From assembly GCA_016868515.1 (NCBI GenBank), contig VGGM01000147.1, forward strand, positions 1 to 5,107: DNA of 5,107 nucleotides. The letters run 5' to 3'. Of this stretch, positions 1 through 4,536 are shown piece after piece. The stretch's first letter is position 1, and every line of letters starts with the position of its first letter. Source of the DNA: Bacteroidota bacterium. GTDB taxonomy: Bacteria; Bacteroidota; Bacteroidia; Bacteroidales; VadinHA17. The notes under the pieces were generated by a model. The model was given only the letters and a program-made list of their open reading frames with translations. It was not told where the DNA came from and made no database searches. Position numbers and translations under genes: made by a program.

Positions 1-1
1 C

Positions 2-1114
2 GACCCTGTCATTTACCGCATTATCAAGGCCCCACACCACCGTACCGGAACAAAATGGAATGTATACCCCATGTATGACTTTGCCCACGGGCAGAGCGAC
101 TACTTCGAGGGTGTCACACACTCTCTCTGCACACTCGAGTTTGAGGTGCACAGGCCGCTGTACGACTGGTTTACCGACCAACTCAGAACCGGCGACTACA
201 GGCCGCGACAGATCGAGTTCAACCGCCTTAACCTTACATACACCGTTATGAGCAAGAGGCTGCTGCTGCAGCTTGTTAACGAAGGAAGGGTAAGCGGATG
301 GGACGACCCCCGCATGCCTACCCTCTCGGGGATGAGGCGCCGTGGCTATACCCCCGAAGCAATACGCAATTTCATTGGCCGTATCGGCTACACCAAGGTT
401 GAAGCGACCAACGATGTGGGACTGCTTGAATATGCCGTGCGCGAGGACCTTAACCGGCATACCCCGAGGGTGTTTGCAGTTCTTAATCCTTTAAAGGTTG
501 TCATTACCGACTACCCCGAAGGCCATGTCGAAGAGGTTGAATTAGTCAACAACCCCGAAGATGAGTCGATGGGAACCCGAAAGGTGCCGTTTGAAAGGGA
601 GATTTTCATTGAGAGAGATGACTTCATGGAGACACCTCCGCCGAAGTATTTCAGGCTGGCGCCCGGCATGGAGGTAAGACTCAAGGGTGCCTATATTGTC
701 AAATGCACAGGATTTAAAAAGAACCCGGCTACCGGAGAAATTGAAGAGGTTCACTGCACCTATGACAGTGAATCGCGAAGCGGCGGGTCGCAGGCCAACC
801 GGAAGGTTAAGGGAACCCTTCACTGGGTAGCAGCACCACACGCCATCGATGCAGAGGTGCGCATGTACGACAGGCTCTTCCTTCATGAAGACCCGCTGGG
901 CGAAAAAGACCGCGACTTCAGGGAGTTCCTCAATCCCGGTTCACTGAAGACAATAACCGGCAAGCTCGAACCTTCACTCGCCACGGCAAAAGCCGGCGAC
1001 AGGTTCCAGTTCCAGAGGCTGGGCTACTTTTGCGTTGACCCCGACAGCCGTCCGGGCTCACTCGTCTTTAACCAGACAGTGTCGCTGAAAGATGGCTGGA
1101 GCGGGAAGGGGTGA
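2..1114 (+). CDS. glnS: Glutaminyl-tRNA synthetase, C-terminal part (5' end outside window)
   Basis: Class I aminoacyl-tRNA synthetase that charges tRNA-Gln with glutamine using ATP in the cytoplasm. The reading frame is open from base 2, so the ATG at 71 is internal. The 370 visible residues begin in the catalytic domain with DPVIYRI, KAPHHRTG and YPMYDFAHG, followed by THSLCTLEFE, which are strongly conserved in GlnRS. The class I KMSKS-type signature is present as VMSKR (M83-R86 of the fragment), followed by the GWDDPRMPT segment. After roughly residue 135 the two beta-barrel anticodon-binding domains follow, with REDLN, RKVKGTLHWV, RLFLHEDP and the ending GYFCVDPDS...VFNQTVSLKDGW. The fragment matches about the last two thirds of the roughly 550-residue family and reaches a natural C terminus without a fused YqeY-type domain. 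The family and its role are established; the match is by eye and very clear. A tRNA-Gln gene lies 1.8 kb downstream on the same strand. Confidence 0.97.
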   Translation, partial: DPVIYRIIKAPHHRTGTKWNVYPMYDFAHGQSDYFEGVTHSLCTLEFEVHRPLYDWFTDQLRTGDYRPRQIEFNRLNLTYTVMSKRLLLQLVNEGRVSGWDDPRMPTLSGMRRRGYTPEAIRNFIGRIGYTKVEATNDVGLLEYAVREDLNRHTPRVFAVLNPLKVVITDYPEGHVEEVELVNNPEDESMGTRKVPFEREIFIERDDFMETPPPKYFRLAPGMEVRLKGAYIVKCTGFKKNPATGEIEEVHCTYDSESRSGGSQANRKVKGTLHWVAAPHAIDAEVRMYDRLFLHEDPLGEKDRDFREFLNPGSLKTITGKLEPSLATAKAGDRFQFQRLGYFCVDPDSRPGSLVFNQTVSLKDGWSGKG

Positions 1115-1115
1115 T

Positions 1116-1150
1116 GGGTATTGGTTACTGGTTACTGGTTTCTGGTTTAC
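1116..1150. repeat. Heptamer tandem array, unit GGTTACT
   Basis: Starting two bases after the glnS stop codon there are about five consecutive 7-bp units. The first is degenerate (GGGTATT, 1116-1122), the next two are identical (GGTTACT at 1123-1129 and 1130-1136), and the last two are variants (GGTTTCT at 1137-1143 and GGTTTAC at 1144-1150). The 7-bp period is directly visible. The unit differs by one base (as the rotation TTACTGG against TTACGGG) from the array 50 bp downstream, which suggests the two share an origin. Function is unknown. Confidence 0.85.
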
Positions 1151-1197
1151 CTTCGGCTGCGCCTCCGGTGAGCTCGCCTTCGGCTCGGTTCTGGTTG

Positions 1198-1226
1198 CGG
1201 GTTACGGGTTACGGGTTAACGGGTTT
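1198..1226. repeat. Heptamer tandem array, unit CGGGTTA
   Basis: Three perfect 7-bp units (CGGGTTA at 1198-1204, 1205-1211 and 1212-1218) are followed, after one extra A, by a fourth unit changed in its last base (CGGGTTT, 1220-1226). Upstream, around 1186-1197, related GGTT-containing sequence suggests a more decayed extension. The array abuts the first copy of the 42-bp duplication. The unit is a one-base variant of the array at 1116-1150. Confidence 0.85.
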
Positions 1227-1309
1227 GCGCTCCCGACCTTCGGTGCGGGACTCCGCTTCGCTCCGCCTGCGCTCCCGACCTTCGGTGCGGGACTCCGCTT
1301 CGCTCCGCC
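1226..1309. repeat. Perfect 42-bp tandem duplication with foldable unit
   Basis: Bases 1226-1267 are repeated without a mismatch at 1268-1309, head to tail with no spacer. Each unit contains an imperfect inverted repeat: TCCCG...ACC pairs with GGT...CGGGA around a TTC loop with one bulged G (1231-1250 in copy 1, 1273-1292 in copy 2). It also contains the internal direct repeat CTCCGC-TTCG-CTCCGC. The CTTCGG motif of the unit also occurs outside it at 1151 and 1178. Perfect identity points to a recent duplication or to repeat instability. It is not coding and is not a CRISPR array because no spacers separate the copies. Confidence 0.9.
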
Positions 1310-1350
1310 TGAGCGGCGGCGCAGCCGCCCATTTCCCTGCGTCCTTCCCC

Positions 1351-1374
1351 GGATGCCGGATGCCGGAAGCCGGA
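1351..1374. repeat. Heptamer tandem array, unit GGATGCC
   Basis: Two identical 7-bp units (GGATGCC at 1351-1357 and 1358-1364) are followed by one variant (GGAAGCC, 1365-1371) and a partial unit (GGA, 1372-1374). This is the third array of period seven in the same 318-bp spacer, but its unit is unrelated in sequence to the other two. Confidence 0.8.
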
Positions 1375-1375
1375 C

Positions 1376-1389
1376 GCCTGATATCAGGC
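1376..1389. promoter_or_regulatory. 14-bp perfect palindrome, possible operator
   Basis: GCCTGATATCAGGC reads the same on both strands. It ends 43 bp before the ATG at 1433 and is followed two bases later by GATTTTTG (1392-1399), which matches five of the six fixed positions of the Bacteroidota -7 element TAnnTTTG. A repressor dimer bound here would cover the region between the -33 and -7 elements. The palindrome is seen directly; the operator role and the promoter are inference, and no -33 element is clear. It may equally be part of the repeat-rich sequence next to it. Confidence 0.25.
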
Positions 1390-1432
1390 ATGATTTTTGT
1401 GGTAAATACCTTGCACTTAACCTGTTCAAACC

Positions 1433-2830
1433 ATGAAAAATCTTATCAATTTGTCAGGATTGCTGCTGGTTTCAGTAGCATTGTTCCTTGTTACGGCCTG
1501 TAATGAAAGGGTTGACGACAAGGCAGTGGGCCTTGCTGAGTTCTCAATCAGTCTAGATGAGGCCGGTATAACCAAATCGGGCGATACAACCTCGGTTCCC
1601 AACGCGGCATACCACCTGCTTGTTTCAGTCGAGAACAGGCTCGGCGAAGAGGTTCTTACCGACAAGATGATTCCGGTATACCTTTTCGGAACCGGCTTTG
1701 TAAGCGAGAAGGTTGAGATACCTGCCGGTGAGATGAAGCTCACAAAGTTCATGGTTATAAATGCATCGGGAGCCGTGGTTTATGCCACGCCGGTGGCCGG
1801 TTCCCCGCTGGCCTACCTTGCCAGGAAACCCCTGCCGGTGCCATTTGTGGTACAGGCCGGGGCAACAGTGAGGGTGGTTCCCGAGGTGCTCGCGGTTGAG
1901 AACAGCGATCCGGCGCAGTTCGGATATATCAGTTTCGGCATACAGATTATCAAACCCCTCACCTTCTATACCTGTGCCGTGCTTGAGTCGGTTACCGCCA
2001 CGTCAATCATACAGATGACACCGGCAAAGCTTACCGTTTTTAGCAATAACGGCTGGCACTACACCTTCAGGCTGGAACCGTCGGTTAACCGTATTGTTGT
2101 GCGTGGTGGAAGCAGTTACTACACACTGCTGGCCGAGAAGGAGGGCTACATGCCGGTGCGGATACAGGTGCCGGCAGGAAGGCTGCTGGAAACAACCCGT
2201 GAGAATCCGTTTATCATCAGGTTCCCTTCCACAGGAGCCAACATCCACACCATGGTGTTCCAGCCGGGACCGGAAGAGGCAAAGGACGCGATGATTTCGA
2301 ATCTTGAACCTGATAAGAACTTTGGCGGCCACCCCTATTTTGAGGCTACCTACCGTTCCGAGCCGGTGCTGACCGTTATGAGGGAGAACCGGAGTCTGAT
2401 CTTCTTCAACCTGGGCAGTTTACCCAAGTCGGCAATGATTAAAAAGGTTGTTCTCAGGCTGTCGTTCGACCTGCCTGTGCCGTGGCCCAACTTCACGCCG
2501 GTAACGGCAACCCCCGGCACAGACCTCTGGTATGGCGCTGTTCTGCAACAGATTACCACACCATGGGAGGAGTTCAAGGTTACCTGGAATAACCAGCCTG
2601 AAGTAACAACCGCCAATCAGGTATATATTACACCTGTTATAACTAATACCAACATACTAGATGTTGATGTTACCAGGTTGTTTGTCAACGAACTTGATGT
2701 ACAAAACCACGGCATGTTTTTCAGGCAGTGGCCACGGGAGAGTTTCCCCGGATTCAGGTTTGCATCGGGCGACCACCAGAATGCGCAGTTGCGCCCCAGG
2801 CTGACGGTATACTACACTCTGCCGCAGTAG
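1433..2830 (+). CDS. Surface-type lipoprotein with C-terminal DNRLRE (CBM96-like) domain
   Basis: A 465-residue predicted lipoprotein. The N terminus (MKN, hydrophobic stretch about 7-20, lipobox LVTAC with Cys23) indicates cleavage by signal peptidase II. Acidic residues just after the cysteine (E25, D28, D29) resemble the lipoprotein export signal that sends Bacteroidota lipoproteins to the cell surface, though the match is loose. Residues about 35-175 look like an all-beta domain seen in other Bacteroidota lipoproteins, ending near EVLAVENSDPAQFGY. Residues about 195-265 resemble a PEGA or carboxypeptidase-regulatory-like beta unit (YTLLAEKEGYMPV). Residues about 273-463 fit the DNRLRE/CBM96 family: DAMISN, a KNFGG turn, RSLIFFNLGSLP, W378...WNNQP (385-389), DVDVT and the closing RPRLTVYY. 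Relatives of that domain sit on secreted or surface proteins, some of which bind polysaccharide. No catalytic motif is visible, so adhesion or carbohydrate binding is only a guess. The start is chosen for its signal peptide; the upstream region has no Shine-Dalgarno, as usual in this phylum. Confidence 0.9.
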   Translation: MKNLINLSGLLLVSVALFLVTACNERVDDKAVGLAEFSISLDEAGITKSGDTTSVPNAAYHLLVSVENRLGEEVLTDKMIPVYLFGTGFVSEKVEIPAGEMKLTKFMVINASGAVVYATPVAGSPLAYLARKPLPVPFVVQAGATVRVVPEVLAVENSDPAQFGYISFGIQIIKPLTFYTCAVLESVTATSIIQMTPAKLTVFSNNGWHYTFRLEPSVNRIVVRGGSSYYTLLAEKEGYMPVRIQVPAGRLLETTRENPFIIRFPSTGANIHTMVFQPGPEEAKDAMISNLEPDKNFGGHPYFEATYRSEPVLTVMRENRSLIFFNLGSLPKSAMIKKVVLRLSFDLPVPWPNFTPVTATPGTDLWYGAVLQQITTPWEEFKVTWNNQPEVTTANQVYITPVITNTNILDVDVTRLFVNELDVQNHGMFFRQWPRESFPGFRFASGDHQNAQLRPRLTVYYTLPQ

Positions 2831-2867
2831 AACAGGCTGACAAAGGCAGTTTACTGACAAAGGATTG

Positions 2868-2889
2868 ACGGCTGATACTTTTTTGCCGT
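2868..2889 (+). terminator. Weak candidate terminator after the lipoprotein gene
   Basis: ACGGC (2868-2872) can pair with GCCGT (2885-2889) across a 12-base loop that ends in six T residues; GTTTTA follows the stem. The stem has only five base pairs and the loop is T-rich, so this is a weak case. It sits 38 bp after the stop codon, just before the tRNA promoter, which is a sensible place to end the upstream transcript. Two copies of CTGACAAAGG (2837-2846 and 2854-2863), 17 bp apart, lie between the stop codon and this hairpin and have no evident role. Confidence 0.3.
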
Positions 2890-2896
2890 GTTTTAC

Positions 2897-2924
2897 TTTG
2901 CATCACTGAAATTTTTTATATTTG
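2897..2924 (+). promoter_or_regulatory. Promoter of tRNA-Gln (Bacteroidota type)
   Basis: TATATTTG at 2917-2924 is a perfect match to the Bacteroidota -7 element TAnnTTTG. TTTG at 2897-2900 fits the -33 element, although the 16-bp spacing is a few bases shorter than is usual for the primary sigma factor of this phylum. Transcription would begin around 2930, a few bases before the mature tRNA 5' end at 2938. Confidence 0.7.
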
Positions 2925-2937
2925 CACCCTGAAACTT

Positions 2938-3010
2938 TGTCCCGTGGTGTAATTGGCAACACGTCTGATTCTGGATCAGAAAAGTCTAGGTTCGAGCCCT
3001 AGCGGGACAA
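2938..3010 (+). tRNA. tRNA-Gln, anticodon CUG
   Basis: A complete cloverleaf of 73 nt can be folded by hand. The acceptor stem is TGTCCCG (2938-2944) with CGGGACA (3003-3009). The D arm is GTGT/ACAC around a loop containing GG (2955-2956). The anticodon stem is TCTGA (2964-2968) with TCAGA (2976-2980) around TTCTGGA, giving CTG at 2971-2973. A 5-base variable loop follows, and the T arm is CTAGG/CCTAG around TTCGAGC. All stems are fully Watson-Crick paired. The U1-A72 first pair agrees with bacterial tRNA-Gln identity. The discriminator base is A3010, and CCA is not encoded (CAA follows at 3011-3013), so a CCA-adding enzyme must finish the 3' end. It serves CAG codons; its partner synthetase is encoded at the left end of the window. 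Confidence 0.96.
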
Positions 3011-3083
3011 CAAAACAGAGCGAGTGTGGGAGCGAGAGCGAGCACGCTCGTTCTGTTTTGTTCTCGCTCCCACTCTGACACTC
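3009..3083 (+). terminator. Long hairpin with overlapping alternative stems directly after tRNA-Gln; probable terminator
   Basis: The segment 3009-3028 pairs with 3043-3062 over 20 consecutive positions (two of them G-T), leaving a 14-base loop. The base of the stem is AACAAAAC against GTTTTGTT, giving an A-rich 5' arm and T-rich 3' arm as in bidirectional terminators. However, the sequence after the stem (CTCGCTCCC) is not a T-tract, so termination would rely on the T-rich arm itself. A competing pairing joins GTGGGAGCGAGA (3026-3037) to TCTCGCTCCCAC (3062-3073), and GAGTGT (3022-3027) can alternatively pair with ACACTC (3078-3083). The main stem includes the last two bases of the tRNA (A72 and the discriminator). 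Terminator is the simplest reading. Confidence 0.55.
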
Positions 3084-3172
3084 ACACTTTTCACCCGTTC
3101 GGAGCCTGTAAGGAGCAGTCGGAAGACATAGCCGGAAACAAAGACATTTAACCCAAAAGTCATTTTTATGAT

Positions 3173-3180
3173 TAGTTTTG
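3173..3180 (+). promoter_or_regulatory. Candidate -7 element for the beta-propeller lipoprotein gene
   Basis: TAGTTTTG is a perfect match to TAnnTTTG and lies 32 bp before the ATG at 3213, which predicts a leader of about 25 nt. The -33 element is weak: TTTA at 3147-3150, 22 bp upstream, is the best candidate. An A-rich stretch (AAAGAAAA) just before the start codon stands in for a Shine-Dalgarno, as is normal in Bacteroidota. The gene is thus probably transcribed independently of the tRNA. Confidence 0.55.
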
Positions 3181-3212
3181 CGCTTCTGGATTGTTCAGGC
3201 TAAAGAAAACTT

Positions 3213-4508
3213 ATGAAAAATAAAGCTATTCTTCTATTGGCAGTAATAACTTTACTTGCCTCATGCGCTACACGTACAGACAACTGGAACCAGTACCTGG
3301 GTCCTGACCGGAATGCAACTATATCGGGCACTGAGATCTTAAGATCATGGTCAGATAAAGGTCCCAGAGAACTCTGGTCCTTTCCCCTGGGAGAAGGATA
3401 TGGCGGGGCTGCCATTTTTGGGAATGAGGTGTTTGTGCTCGACAGAAAAAAGGGTGAAGCAGACATCATGAGATGCATAAGTCTGAAAACAGGCAAGGAG
3501 ATATGGAGTTATACCTATGAGGCAGTAGGTGAAATCCCTTTCCCCGGCTCAAGGGCTGTTCCGACTGTTGATGAGAACCATATTTGGAGTGTTGGACCCC
3601 ATGGGGACTTTTATTGCTTTTCCAGGGAGACCCGCAAACCATTATGGAACCACAATTTACTGGAAGACTTTAACAGGGTACTTACCACCTGGGGGGTGTC
3701 TCAGTCTCCGGTAATTTTTGAAGACCTTGTAATAGTGGTTCCACATGGACAGACTGCCGGGGTTGCAGCCTATGAAAAGACCACCGGAGAACTGGTGTGG
3801 AAATCCCGCCCGCTGTCCGGACATCCTACCCACGTTTCTCCCACCCTTGCAAGCTTTGGAGGGATTAACCAGGTGATAGTGATTAGTCCATTCGACCGTC
3901 AGGATTCCACCCTTACCCACGAAGTGGCAGCCTTTGATGCCAGAACGGGCCGGGAGCTATGGAAATACAATGGTCTGAAGTCTTTCCTCACTATCACACC
4001 TGCTCTGGTTATTGACGATAAAAGAGTTATGCTGACTGACTGTTCCTACGATAAAGGATATAATCCCGTATCCATCATGCTTGAAATTTTAAAACCAGGT
4101 GAAGAATTTGAAGTCAGAGAGCTCTTCTTCACGGAAGAAGCCGGATGTAAAATGCATCCTGCTATTTATTATGAAGAACATCTATATCTGAACCATAACG
4201 GGAATCCCAACCAGATGATGTGTCTTAATATGGAAGGAGAAGTAGTCTGGGAAAAGCGGTCGGCCCCCGGCTTTGAAATGGGAGCAATGATACTGGTGGA
4301 TGGATTGATCCTCAATCAGAATGGCAAAAACGGGGATATCCACCTCATCGAACCATCTCCCGAAGGATATAAGGAGCTTGGGAAAGCCTCTTTCTTCTCT
4401 TCCGATAAAACCCAGGCATGGGCGCCGCCGGCATTTAGTAAGGGCAAGCTTATTATCAGGGATATGGAGAAGATGGTCTGTATCGACCTGACGCAGCTGG
4501 CCAGGTAA
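3213..4508 (+). CDS. PQQ-like beta-propeller (BamB-type) lipoprotein
   Basis: A 431-residue predicted lipoprotein. The signal peptide has a lysine-containing start, a hydrophobic core (about 5-16) and lipobox LASC with Cys18. There is no acidic cluster after the cysteine, so a periplasm-facing position is more likely than the cell surface. The mature protein opens with WNQYLGPDRN, typical of the PQQ-binding-like propeller proteins common in Bacteroidota and Planctomycetes. It then shows the recurring end-of-blade motif with a tryptophan at W55 (RELW), W98 (TGKEIW), W145 (KPLW), W196 (TGELVW), W250 (TGRELW) and W346 (GEVVW), with a weaker copy near 303-306 and a last blade near 400-426. Eight blades are plausible. 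E. coli BamB is 392 residues and serves outer-membrane protein assembly, but this branch is often not BamB itself. No PQQ ligands or quinoprotein dehydrogenase catalytic residues are evident, so function stays open (scaffold or binding protein). Sampled 60-base lines give about 35-57% G+C against about 60-70% in sampled glnS lines. Confidence 0.9.
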   Translation: MKNKAILLLAVITLLASCATRTDNWNQYLGPDRNATISGTEILRSWSDKGPRELWSFPLGEGYGGAAIFGNEVFVLDRKKGEADIMRCISLKTGKEIWSYTYEAVGEIPFPGSRAVPTVDENHIWSVGPHGDFYCFSRETRKPLWNHNLLEDFNRVLTTWGVSQSPVIFEDLVIVVPHGQTAGVAAYEKTTGELVWKSRPLSGHPTHVSPTLASFGGINQVIVISPFDRQDSTLTHEVAAFDARTGRELWKYNGLKSFLTITPALVIDDKRVMLTDCSYDKGYNPVSIMLEILKPGEEFEVRELFFTEEAGCKMHPAIYYEEHLYLNHNGNPNQMMCLNMEGEVVWEKRSAPGFEMGAMILVDGLILNQNGKNGDIHLIEPSPEGYKELGKASFFSSDKTQAWAPPAFSKGKLIIRDMEKMVCIDLTQLAR

Positions 4509-4536
4509 ATAATAGTCCTCTTTGTGAAGATGTCAG

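Larger units (their letters stand above)
1115..1432. other. Gene-free spacer filled with short repeats
   Basis: This 318-bp stretch between glnS and the next lipoprotein gene holds no credible gene. Several frames stay open across it on both strands, but only because the sequence is GC-rich and made of repeats whose longest unit (42 bp) is a multiple of three. They lack a credible start context and run into the flanking genes. The contents, listed separately, are two related heptamer arrays, a 42-bp tandem duplication, a third heptamer array and a palindrome. A short GC hairpin also lies at 1315-1329 (six-base arms GGCGGC and GCCGCC around a 3-base loop); it has no T-tract, so it is not a classical terminator. 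No terminator for glnS is evident. Confidence 0.8.

Noticed and set aside
542..886. Minus-strand open frame inside glnS.
   Set aside because: It lies wholly within strongly conserved GlnRS coding sequence and has no recognisable protein features.
1226..1309. Possible CRISPR array from the repeated 42-bp unit.
   Set aside because: There are only two copies, directly abutting, with no spacers and no cas genes.
1315..1329. GC hairpin GGCGGC-GCA-GCCGCC as a terminator for glnS.
   Set aside because: It has no following T-tract and lies 200 bp past the stop codon among repeats, so it is more likely a by-product of the GC-rich repeat sequence.
1092..1503. Overlapping open frames on both strands across the glnS-lipoprotein spacer, some over 100 codons long.
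   Set aside because: They are products of the GC-rich repeats: the 42-bp unit is a multiple of three and so repeats the same peptide in every frame. They overlap the ends of both real genes, have no start signals, and their peptides look like repeat translation rather than protein.
3003..3083. Integrase attachment site at the tRNA-Gln 3' end.
   Set aside because: No second copy of the tRNA 3' end and no integrase gene is visible in the window; only the composition shift hints at insertion, so no att site is annotated.
4509..4536. Bidirectional terminator between the convergent propeller and permease genes.
   Set aside because: The 28-bp gap shows only a weak AATAA/TTATT pairing across a long loop, without a GC stem or T-tract.
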